Source: Sphingomonadaceae bacterium
Lineage (GTDB): Bacteria; Pseudomonadota; Alphaproteobacteria; Sphingomonadales; Sphingomonadaceae
Length of the DNA stretch: 14,643 nt
Reading direction: 5' to 3'
Assembly: GCA_019245455.1 (NCBI GenBank)
Contig: JAFARM010000116.1
Location: 1-14,643, forward strand
Part shown: in pieces, positions 6,808-12,552 of the stretch
Layout of the letters: every line of letters begins with the position of its first letter
Numbering within the stretch: the stretch's first letter is position 1
The notes under the pieces: generated by a model
The model's input: the letters and a program-made list of their open reading frames with translations, nothing else
Databases searched by the model: none
What the model was told of the DNA's origin: nothing
Made by a program: the position numbers and the translations under genes

Positions 6808-7355
6808 CCGACCTCACCGCCCTCTTCGCCATGCGCCTGACGCACGACCTTGCCGGGCCGCTGGGGGCGATCACCACCGGCGTCGACCTGCTCGACGGCG
6901 GCGACGCCGAGGTCCGCAGCCTGATCGCCGACGGCGCGGCAGCGGCGACGGCGTCGCTCCGGCTCCACCGCTTCATCCTCGTGCCCCCCGACGACGCCAG
7001 TGTCGCGCACGGCATCCTCGCCAGCTGGGTCGCCTCGCGCGAGGGCGTCGTGCTCGACTGGCGCGCCGCGCCTGCGACGCCGGCGATCGTCATGGGCCTC
7101 GCCATGACGGCGGCCGAGGCGGCGCGGCGCGGCGGCACGCTGACGGTCGACGGCGACACGGTGACGATCGCGCCCGCGCCGGTGCTCGATCCGGCGGTGG
7201 CGGCGGCGCTCACGGGAGCGCCGGTCGCGATCTCGCGCGCGGCGCTCGCCGGCATCCTGTTCGCCGCCGCCACGGCCGCGGGGGGCCGGATCGTCGTCGG
7301 GAGCGACGCGACGAGCCTCCGCCTGAGCTACCAGGGCAGCGCGTTACCGCGGTAG
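6804..7355 (+). CDS. ChpT-like histidine phosphotransferase
   Basis: A 183-residue protein resembling ChpT, the dimeric phosphotransferase that relays phosphate from CckA to CtrA and CpdR in the alphaproteobacterial cell-cycle pathway. The first helix carries the expected pattern: LFAMRLTHDLAGPLGAITTGVDLL, with the phospho-accepting His14. A degenerate ATPase-like domain follows, without ATP-binding motifs. It has little sequence before the histidine helix. The start is the GTG at 6804, with GGAG at 6790-6793; an earlier in-frame start would overlap the transporter extensively. No ctrA, cckA or cpdR is nearby, so the assignment rests on the helix pattern and overall length. Its last 28 bp overlap the convergent SDR gene. 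Confidence 0.82.
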   Translation: MTDLTALFAMRLTHDLAGPLGAITTGVDLLDGGDAEVRSLIADGAAAATASLRLHRFILVPPDDASVAHGILASWVASREGVVLDWRAAPATPAIVMGLAMTAAEAARRGGTLTVDGDTVTIAPAPVLDPAVAAALTGAPVAISRAALAGILFAAATAAGGRIVVGSDATSLRLSYQGSALPR

Positions 7356-7984
7356 TCGAGGAGCGCGCCGCTCGCCTCGGCCGTCAGGCCGGCGATGACG
7401 CGGGTCAGCCCGGCGACCGAATCAGCGACCTCGACCTCGGCCCCGGCCCCGCCCATGTCGGTCTTGACCCAGCCGGGGTGGAGGACGGCAACGGCGATGC
7501 GGCGGCGGCGCAGCTCGATCGCCAGCGTCTTCATGCCGGCGTTGAGCGCCGCCTTCGACATCCGGTAGCTGTACAGCCCGCCGCCGGTGTTGGCGGCGAT
7601 CGACCCCAGCGTCGACGACAAAGCGACGATGGTACCGCCGTCGCGCACTTTGGGGCCGAGCGCGCGCGCGGCGAGCAGCGGGCCGAGCGCGTTCGTCGCC
7701 ATGATGTGCGGCCAGGCGGCGGCGTCGATGCTGGCCAGGTTCATCTCGCGCGCGCCGACGCCGGCGTTGAGGATCAGGAGGTCGATGGCATCGGGAACGG
7801 CGGCCGCGGCCGACTGCAGCGACGCCTCGTCGGTGACGTCGGCAATCAGCTCGGTGACGCCGTCGCCCAGATCGCCCGCCGCCTGCCGCACGGTGGCGAA
7901 CACCTGCCACCCGGCCTCCGCATAGTGCCGCACGAACTCGCGGCCGATGCCGCGGCTGGCTCCGACGACGACGACGCTCGGCAT
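7328..7984 (-). CDS. Short-chain dehydrogenase/reductase (SDR)
   Basis: A 218-residue classical SDR, an NAD(P)-dependent oxidoreductase with a Rossmann fold. The cofactor loop is GASRGIG at residues 8-14. The NAG motif is at 73-75, the serine region is SSTLGS at 123-128, and the catalytic pair is Tyr140/Lys144 (YRMSK). The short length and the SSxxGSI...YRMSKAALN pattern resemble the C-factor-like subgroup. The substrate is unknown. The ATG at 7984 is supported by GGGAG at good spacing on the minus strand. It is divergent from the J-domain gene across an 82-bp region with paired palindromic motifs, and convergent and overlapping with the ChpT-like gene. Confidence 0.92.
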   Translation of the reverse strand: MPSVVVVGASRGIGREFVRHYAEAGWQVFATVRQAAGDLGDGVTELIADVTDEASLQSAAAAVPDAIDLLILNAGVGAREMNLASIDAAAWPHIMATNALGPLLAARALGPKVRDGGTIVALSSTLGSIAANTGGGLYSYRMSKAALNAGMKTLAIELRRRRIAVAVLHPGWVKTDMGGAGAEVEVADSVAGLTRVIAGLTAEASGALLDYRGNALPW

Positions 7985-7996
7985 GGCTTTCTCCCG

Positions 7997-8028
7997 CGAT
8001 AATCGGCTGACGCGCGCACCGATAATCG
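7997..8028. promoter_or_regulatory. Paired CGATAATCG motifs in a divergent promoter region
   Basis: The 9-bp palindrome CGAT-A-ATCG occurs at 7997-8005 and again at 8020-8028. Start-to-start spacing is 23 bp, about two helical turns. Both copies lie in the short region between the divergent SDR and J-domain genes. The arrangement fits two operator half-sites on one DNA face, or AT-rich -10 elements (GATAAT). No regulator gene adjoins it. Confidence 0.35.
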
Positions 8029-8066
8029 CCTAAGAGCGCGCCACGTCAACGGAGACAGGAACGCGC

Positions 8067-8780
8067 ATGGGCGTCTGGCGGACGCTGCTGGGAACGAGCG
8101 TCGGCCTGCTGCTCGGCGGGCCGATGGGCGTGCTCGCCGGCGGCGCGTCGGCCGAGGCGGCGACCGTCCGCGCCGCGTCGCCGGAGCGGCGGCAGGTCGC
8201 CTTCACCATCGCCGCCATCGCGCTTGCCGCCAAGATGGCGCGCGCCGACGGCAACGCCAGCGCCGCCGAGTTCGCCACCTTCGAGCGGCTGTTCCGCGTC
8301 CCCGACGGCGAGCGCGCCAACGCCGCCCGCTTCTACCGCCTGGCGCAGGGGTCGACGGCGGGGTTCGAGGCGTACGCGTCGCAGGCGGCCGACCTGCTCG
8401 GGCCGGGGTCGCCGGTGCTCGAAGACCTCTTGGAGGCGCTGCTGCTGATCGCTGTCACCGACGGGGTGCACCCGGCCGAGCTCGACTATCTGCGCGTCGT
8501 CGCCGAGCGGCTGGGCTTCGACGCCGCCGCTTATGCCCGCATCCGCGCGCGCTACATCGCGCCGGGGGCGGACGATCCTTACGTCGTGCTGGGCGTGACC
8601 CCCGGCGCGGGACCGGAGGAACTGCGCGCCGCCTATCGCGCGCTGGTCAAGACCTACCACCCCGACCGCCACCACGCCGAGGGCACGCCGCCCGAGTTCC
8701 TGCGCGTCGCGGAGGCGCGCATGGCGGCGATCAACGCGGCCTATGCCGCGGTGACCGCGCGCGGGGCGAGAACCGCATGA
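8067..8780 (+). CDS. TerB-like/J-domain (DjlA-type) co-chaperone
   Basis: A 237-residue protein. It has a short glycine-rich hydrophobic N-terminus (LLGTSVGLLLGGPMGVLAGG) that may anchor it in the membrane. An all-helical TerB-like domain spans about residues 45-155 (AIALAAKMARADGNAS, ITDGVHPAELDYL-type repeats). A C-terminal J domain (DPYVVLGVTPGAGPEELRAAY) carries the HPD triad at 198-200. This order matches DjlA, a membrane J protein that stimulates DnaK. Gene-name-level identity is not certain. AGGA ahead of the ATG at 8067 supports the start. The stop overlaps the amidase start (ATGA), so the two are probably one transcript. Confidence 0.88.
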   Translation: MGVWRTLLGTSVGLLLGGPMGVLAGGASAEAATVRAASPERRQVAFTIAAIALAAKMARADGNASAAEFATFERLFRVPDGERANAARFYRLAQGSTAGFEAYASQAADLLGPGSPVLEDLLEALLLIAVTDGVHPAELDYLRVVAERLGFDAAAYARIRARYIAPGADDPYVVLGVTPGAGPEELRAAYRALVKTYHPDRHHAEGTPPEFLRVAEARMAAINAAYAAVTARGARTA

Positions 8781-9445
8781 TCGAGCGCGCCAGCCCCAAC
8801 TTCAACGACCGCCTCGCGCCGGTGTCGATGGTCGTCTGCCACTATACCGGGATGCCCGACGCCGCCTCGGCGCTCGACCGGCTGACCGACCCTGCGGCGC
8901 AAGTCTCCGCGCACTATGTCGTCGCCGAGGATGGCACCGTCGTCCGGCTGGTCGACGAGGCGAAGCGCGCGTGGCACGCCGGCAAGTCGTACTGGCGCGG
9001 CGTCACCGACGTGAACAGCGCCAGCGTCGGCATCGAGATCGTCAACCCGGGCCACGAGTTCGGCTACGTGCCCTTCCCGGAGGCGCAGATGGCGGCGGTC
9101 GAGGCGCTGGTCCGCGGCATCGTCGGGCGGTACGGGGTCGCACCCGGCAACGTCGTCGGCCACAGCGACATCGCGCCGGCGCGCAAGGACGACCCCGGCG
9201 AGCTGTTCGACTGGCCGCGCCTCGCCCGCGCCGGGCTCGCCGACCTGGTGCCGGCGGCGGGCGCCGACCCCGGCTGGACCGACGCGGGGTTCCTGACGGC
9301 GCTCAACCGCTACGGCTACGACGTCAGCGACGGACAAGCGGCGGTCGTCGCCTTCCAGCGGCACTTCCGCCCGCGCGACTTCTCAGGCACGATCGACGCC
9401 GAGACGCGCGGCGTCCTGCTCCGGCTCCTCCGCCCCGACCTCTGA
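8777..9445 (+). CDS. N-acetylmuramoyl-L-alanine amidase, AmpD-like
   Basis: A zinc amidase (Amidase_2 fold) of 222 residues that cleaves the bond between N-acetylmuramic acid and L-alanine, as in peptidoglycan recycling. The zinc ligands are His22 (VVCHYTG), His129 and Asp139 in GHSDIAPARKDDPG. AWHAG and SVGIEIVNPG are further family signatures. A C-terminal segment (DAGFLTALNRYGYDV to the end) looks like a small peptidoglycan-binding domain, present in the AmiD/AmpD group. No signal peptide is visible, which favours a cytoplasmic recycling role. The ATG at 8777 overlaps the upstream stop by 4 bp. The gene ends 3 bp before the convergent lipoprotein gene. Confidence 0.93.
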   Translation: MIERASPNFNDRLAPVSMVVCHYTGMPDAASALDRLTDPAAQVSAHYVVAEDGTVVRLVDEAKRAWHAGKSYWRGVTDVNSASVGIEIVNPGHEFGYVPFPEAQMAAVEALVRGIVGRYGVAPGNVVGHSDIAPARKDDPGELFDWPRLARAGLADLVPAAGADPGWTDAGFLTALNRYGYDVSDGQAAVVAFQRHFRPRDFSGTIDAETRGVLLRLLRPDL

Positions 9446-9448
9446 AGC

Positions 9449-9748
9449 CTATTGCGGCGCGTCGGTGTAGGCCGGGTGCTGCTTGTCGCCGCCGAGGCCG
9501 CCGGGCAGGGCCTCCTTCGGCGTCTTGGCGTCGGCGGTGCGGGTGCGTTCCGGGGCGGGCGTCGTCTCGCCCGACGCCGATCCTGGCGGCGCGAAACCCT
9601 CGCCGGGACGGCCGCCGCCGATGGTGATGCCCTTGTCGGCCTCGCGCTTGTAGGCGCCGAGCGCCTGCCGCGCCGACGAGCAGCCGGCGACCACCATCAC
9701 GAGGCCCAGGATCAGCACGGCACGCAGGGGTCGACTCGGCTTGGTCAT
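9449..9748 (-). CDS. Small lipoprotein of unknown function
   Basis: A 99-residue protein with a clear lipoprotein signal: a basic start, hydrophobic core and lipobox VVAGC with Cys23 as the lipidation site. The mature part is short, proline/glycine-rich and without recognisable motifs. Its opening (SSARQALGAYKREADKG) vaguely recalls small outer-membrane lipoproteins such as the DUF3035/BamF group, but the match is too weak to assign. AAAGGAA lies upstream of the ATG at 9748. It is convergent with the amidase gene (3-bp gap) and divergent from rnpB, whose promoter begins within 30 bp of its start. Confidence 0.8.
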   Translation of the reverse strand: MTKPSRPLRAVLILGLVMVVAGCSSARQALGAYKREADKGITIGGGRPGEGFAPPGSASGETTPAPERTRTADAKTPKEALPGGLGGDKQHPAYTDAPQ

Positions 9749-9775
9749 CGCGTTCCTTTACCCCGCCCCCGCGCC

Positions 9776-9804
9776 TTGGCAAGCGCGCTGTCCGCGCCTA
9801 TGGC
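9776..9804 (+). promoter_or_regulatory. rnpB promoter
   Basis: A -35 TTGGCA (9776-9781) and a -10 TATGGC (9799-9804) are separated by exactly 17 bp. The predicted start, about 9811, falls one base before the 5' strand of the RNase P RNA P1 helix, so promoter and RNA predictions agree independently. Confidence 0.75.
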
Positions 9805-9810
9805 GGACCT

Positions 9811-10196
9811 CGGCCAGAGGATCGGACGGTCGCCGCCGCTGACGCGGGGGAGGAAAGTCCGGGCTCCACGGAACGACGGTGCCGGGTAACGCCCGGCGGG
9901 GGCGACCCCAGGGACAGTGCCACAGAGAGGAGACTGCCGGGCTTGCCCGGCAACGCTGAAAGGGTGCGGTAAGAGCGCACCGCGCTGCCGGCAACGGCAA
10001 GCGGCAAGGTAAACCCCACCGGGAGCAAGACCGAATAGGGGCGGCGCGCTTGGGCTTCGGCCAGAGCAGGGCAGGGACCGGCCCAGTCGCCCGGGTTGGT
10101 TGCTGGAGGCCGGCAGCAATGCCGGTCGTAGAGGAATGACCGTCCACGGGGCAGAAACGCCCCCGGACAGAACCCGGCTTACAGATCCTCTGGCCA
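9811..10196 (+). ncRNA. rnpB: RNase P RNA, bacterial class A
   Basis: The catalytic RNA that removes 5' leaders from tRNA precursors together with RnpA. The ends are set by a 12-bp P1 helix: GGCCAGAGGATC (9812-9823) pairs with GATCCTCTGGCC (10184-10195). Conserved blocks appear in order: GAGGAAAGTCCGGGCTCC near 9849, ACAGTGCCACAGAGA (9914-9928), GGTAAACCCCACC then GGGAGCAAGACCGAATAGGG (10008-10040), AGAGGAATGACCGTCC near 10130, and ACAGAACCCGGCTTACAG just before the 3' end. The GGTTGGT stretch near 10095 fits the loop that recognises the tRNA CCA end. Length is about 386 nt. No terminator with a T run follows; mobA starts 29 bp later. Confidence 0.97.
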
Positions 10197-10224
10197 CGGG
10201 TTCGTGCGAGCGGAGGCGAAGGCG

Positions 10225-10731
10225 ATGCGCATCCTGGGCGCGGTGCTGGCGGGCGGGCAGGCCCGGCGCTTCGGGTCGGACAAGGCGCTGGCGCTGCTCG
10301 ACGGCAAGCGGCTGATCGACCATGTCCTCGATGCGTTGCGCCCGCAGGTTGCCGCGATCGTCGTCGTCGGGCGGGACCATCCCGGCGAGGTGTCGCTGCC
10401 CGACTGGCCCGGTCCTGGGCTGGGGCCGCTCGGCGGCCTGGCGGCGGCACTGGCCTACGCCCGCGCGCGCCGCTTCGACGCCGTGCTGACGAGCGGCTGC
10501 GACCTGCCCGATGTGCCGCGCGACCTCGCCGCCCGGCTCGGCACGCCGCCGGCGGTGGCGACGGGGCAGCCGCTCGTCGGCCTGTGGCCGGCGGCGCTGG
10601 CGGCGCGGCTCGACGCGCACCTCGCCGCGGGCTGCGACCGTTCGCTGCGCGGCTGGGCGAGCGCCGTCGCGGCGCGCGAGGTCGACCTGGGATCGTTCCG
10701 GAACATCAACCATATCAGCGACTTGCGATAG
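10225..10731 (+). CDS. mobA: Molybdenum cofactor guanylyltransferase
   Basis: MobA joins GMP from GTP to molybdopterin-molybdenum to form the MGD cofactor of the DMSO-reductase family. The protein has 168 residues, slightly short for the family. The nucleotide-binding signature is LAGGQARRFGSDK (residues 8-20, with Lys20). LGPLGGLAAAL follows, then the metal-binding SGCDLPDVP with Asp93, and the C-terminal NINHISDL, which matches the usual NINTPEDL. I chose the ATG at 10225 because GGAG at 10212-10215 is well placed; a GTG at 10204 would add seven residues. No other Mo-cofactor genes are in the window. It lies close behind rnpB and may share its transcript. Confidence 0.92.
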   Translation: MRILGAVLAGGQARRFGSDKALALLDGKRLIDHVLDALRPQVAAIVVVGRDHPGEVSLPDWPGPGLGPLGGLAAALAYARARRFDAVLTSGCDLPDVPRDLAARLGTPPAVATGQPLVGLWPAALAARLDAHLAAGCDRSLRGWASAVAAREVDLGSFRNINHISDLR

Positions 10732-10800
10732 GCTCGCAAGAGGAACCGGCGGCCGCTCCGCCCGCTTGTGGCGCATCCAGTCCAACACGGAGCGACGATC

Positions 10801-11373
10801 ATGGCGACGACCTATCGCGTAGGGTCCAACGACAATGGCAACGGCGCGCTGCTCGCGGGCGCCGTCGGCTTCGGCCTCGGCCTTGCCGCGAGCGCTGGGC
10901 GCAAGGCGGCGGTGCAGGCGATCACCGCGGCCGCCGGCGACTGGTTCGACGGGCTGAAGGCCGAGCACAAGCTCGCCATGGGCATCATCGAGACGCTGGA
11001 GAAGACGACCGAGGCCGAGCCCAAGAAGCGGGCGATGATCCTGACCTCGCTCGAACACGCGCTCGGCAAGCACGCCGTCCAGGAGGAGGACGTGATCTAC
11101 TGCGCGCTCCGGGCGCTCGGCGACGTCGCTGACGCCGACGCGCTCGGTCACGACCACAATGCCAAGGTCAAGCAGGGGCTCTACGACCTCGAGCAGATCG
11201 ACAAGACCTCGCCGGCTTGGGCAGCGCGGCTGCAGCAGCTCAAGGCCGACATCCAGGCGCACGTCGCGGAGGAGGAAAACGTCGTCTTCCCGCGCCTGCG
11301 CGACAAGCTGTCGGCCGATGAGAACCGCAAGCTGACCGGCCGCATGAACCGCGAAGGGTTCAAGGTGGCGTGA
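10801..11373 (+). CDS. Hemerythrin (HHE) domain protein
   Basis: A 190-residue protein with a hemerythrin-like four-helix domain, which holds a di-iron site in characterised members and binds oxygen or senses it or NO. Candidate ligands follow the HHE order: His56 (AEHKLAM), His86 and His91 (LEHALGKHAVQEED) with Glu95, His117/His119 (GHDHN), and His154 with Glu157/Glu158 (AHVAEEENVVFP). An unusual Gly/Ala-rich segment (residues about 16-30) precedes the domain and could be a short hydrophobic anchor. The ATG at 10801 has GGAG at 10789-10792. The stop is followed within 8 bp by a strong hairpin. The role (oxygen, iron or nitrosative stress) is not determined here. Confidence 0.88.
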   Translation: MATTYRVGSNDNGNGALLAGAVGFGLGLAASAGRKAAVQAITAAAGDWFDGLKAEHKLAMGIIETLEKTTEAEPKKRAMILTSLEHALGKHAVQEEDVIYCALRALGDVADADALGHDHNAKVKQGLYDLEQIDKTSPAWAARLQQLKADIQAHVAEEENVVFPRLRDKLSADENRKLTGRMNREGFKVA

Positions 11374-11380
11374 ACCTTCC

Positions 11381-11402
11381 CCCCTCCCGCTCGCGGGAGG
11401 GG
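11381..11402 (+). terminator. Repeat-borne hairpin after the hemerythrin gene
   Basis: Perfect 10-bp arms CCCCTCCCGC and GCGGGAGGGG with a 2-nt loop begin 8 bp after the stop codon. There is no T run, so it may protect or end the transcript without being a classical intrinsic terminator. It forms the left unit of the composite repeat. Confidence 0.45.
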
Positions 11403-11544
11403 CCGGGGGTGGGCAGACGCGACTCTGCCGCCCGCAATCCAAGGCGAGGCAGCCTCCCTTCCCTTTAGGTGAGTGGCGAGAGACGCCCGGAGGACAGCCC
11501 GGGGGTGGGGCAGCACGGGGACCCGCTGACTTCCCCACCCCCGA

Positions 11545-11566
11545 CCCCTCCCCTAAAGGGGAGGGG
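11545..11566 (-). terminator. Repeat-borne hairpin after the 11573-12241 gene
   Basis: Perfect 10-bp arms CCCCTCCCCT and AGGGGAGGGG with an AA loop lie 6 bp past the stop of the minus-strand gene. It lacks a T run. It is the mirror partner of the hairpin at 11381-11402. Confidence 0.45.
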
Positions 11567-11572
11567 AGTTCA

Positions 11573-12241
11573 TCACATCGCCGGCACCGCGCCGCCGACG
11601 CCGACGATCACCTGTGCCGCCGCAACGCGGCCGTCCGGCGTCCGCGTACCCGTCGCGATGACCCGCGCGCCGGGCACGAGTGTCGCCATCGCCCCCTCCG
11701 CGATCGTCGTCACCGGCGCGTTTGCCGGAACTACGACCTGCTGGCTGCCGCCCTTCCAGTCGATCGTCAGCGTCCGTCCCGCATGGTGACGGATCGTGCC
11801 GACCTGCGCCAGCGTGCCGGCGGTCAGCGTCGCGCGCGTCGGCTCCCACGGCCGCTGGCCTTCGTCCGTACCGCGCAACGGCTCGGCGAAGACGTGCACC
11901 TCGCTCGCCTCGAGGACATGATTGCGCCGCGGGCGGGCGACGGTACCGATATAGCTGCCCGCCGTCAGCGCGGCGACATCGGCGCGGCTCGCCGTCAGCA
12001 CCCGCTGGCCGGCGGCGATCAGAACCGTCACCGGCGCGCCCTCGGCCGGCTTCACCGTCACCTCGGCCGGAAGCAAGGTGGTCACCGCGTCGCGGACGAT
12101 CGGCGGCGGGGCGGGGGTGAAGGCGGTAATCGTGCCGCGGACGAAGGCCGGGCCGGCGGGCCTGGCCGCCTCGGGCGCGGCGGCGGCGGGCGCTGCGGAG
12201 AGGGCCGTCGCGGCGGCGGCGAGCGCAAGCAGGCGGATCAT
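11573..12241 (-). CDS. Periplasmic protein of unknown function, DUF5666-like
   Basis: A 222-residue exported protein with a signal peptide (residues about 1-22, cut near AAAAP). The mature part is a series of short beta-type repeats resembling the DUF5666 or OB-like class: VRGTITAFT, VTVLIAAGQRVLTASRADVAALTAGSYIGTVARP, ASEVHVFAEPLRGTDEGQRPW, TLTIDWKGG and QVVVPANAPVTTI. The VHVF...G.GEG.RPW stretch is the most distinctive and is shared, as I recall, with uncharacterised proteobacterial proteins; no enzyme residues stand out. The ATG at 12241 has only a weak AGGCG upstream. Repeats flank both ends, so it stands alone as a transcription unit. Confidence 0.8.
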   Translation of the reverse strand: MIRLLALAAAATALSAAPAAAAPEAARPAGPAFVRGTITAFTPAPPPIVRDAVTTLLPAEVTVKPAEGAPVTVLIAAGQRVLTASRADVAALTAGSYIGTVARPRRNHVLEASEVHVFAEPLRGTDEGQRPWEPTRATLTAGTLAQVGTIRHHAGRTLTIDWKGGSQQVVVPANAPVTTIAEGAMATLVPGARVIATGTRTPDGRVAAAQVIVGVGGAVPAM

Positions 12242-12261
12242 GGCGCCTGTCTATCCCATCC

Positions 12262-12285
12262 CGTCATTCCCGCGAAAGCGGGAAG
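12262..12285. repeat. Solitary half-unit of the palindromic repeat family
   Basis: CGTCATTCCCGCGAAAGCGG followed by GAA is one arm of the family, with a TCCCGC/GCGGGA stem and GAAA loop. No matching second arm lies within its own boundary. It lies 20 bp upstream of the start of the 12241 gene. Confidence 0.7.
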
Positions 12286-12300
12286 CTGGACGCTTGCTCT

Positions 12301-12376
12301 CGTCATTCCCGCGAACGCGGGAACCCAGACACTCAGCGCACGGACCGCCTAGGTTCCCGCTTCCGCGGGAATGACG
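12301..12376. repeat. Palindromic repeat copy A (76 bp)
   Basis: Arms of 25 bp (12301-12325 and 12352-12376) match at 23 positions around a 26-bp centre. Both arms are the TCATTCCCGCG subtype. Its size almost equals that of the dnaX copy, but it lies in intergenic DNA. Confidence 0.85.
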
Positions 12377-12415
12377 GCGAACCGAGGTACGGCGGCGCGG
12401 GTGCGTCTAATAATT

Positions 12416-12523
12416 TGTCATCCCCGCGAAAGCGGGGACCCATCTCCGGCGGCGTCAGGAGGGGTCGCCGGCCACCGCTGGAGGGGCTGCGGGAGATGGG
12501 TTCCCGCGTGCGCGGGAATGACA
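12416..12523. repeat. Palindromic repeat copy B (108 bp, mixed arms)
   Basis: Arms of 32 bp (12416-12447 and 12492-12523) match at 28 positions around a 44-bp centre. The left arm is the TCATCCCC subtype, as in dnaX; the right arm is the TCATTCCC subtype, as in copy A. With 12262-12376, this repeat explains most of the 311-bp gap between the genes on either side; no gene is supportable there. Confidence 0.85.
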
Positions 12524-12528
12524 CCGTC

Positions 12529-12549
12529 GGGCGGGGACGACGCCCGCCC
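12529..12549 (-). terminator. GC hairpin just past the DUF885 gene
   Basis: GGGCGGG (12529-12535) and CCCGCCC (12543-12549) form a 7-bp all-GC stem starting 3 bp after the stop on the minus strand. No T run follows, so the terminator call is tentative. Confidence 0.35.
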
Positions 12550-12552
12550 GCC

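Larger units (their letters stand above)
11374..11570. repeat. Composite intergenic repeat with three related units
   Basis: This fills the whole gap between two convergent genes. A left unit (hairpin 11381-11402 plus CCGGGGGTGGGCAG, 11403-11416) and a right unit in opposite orientation (CCCCACCCCCG at 11533-11543 plus hairpin 11545-11566) flank a decayed middle copy (about 11452-11513, ending CCGGGGGTGGGGCAG). The gap carries no coding sequence I can support. Confidence 0.75.

Noticed and set aside
9449..9748. BamF/DUF3035 assignment for the small lipoprotein
   Set aside because: Only the lipobox and a few residues after it resemble that group; the characteristic downstream proline motif is not evident.
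9745..11538. A 597-codon open frame on the minus strand
   Set aside because: It runs antisense through rnpB, mobA, the hemerythrin gene and a repeat, all strongly identified. Long stop-free antisense frames are common at this GC content.
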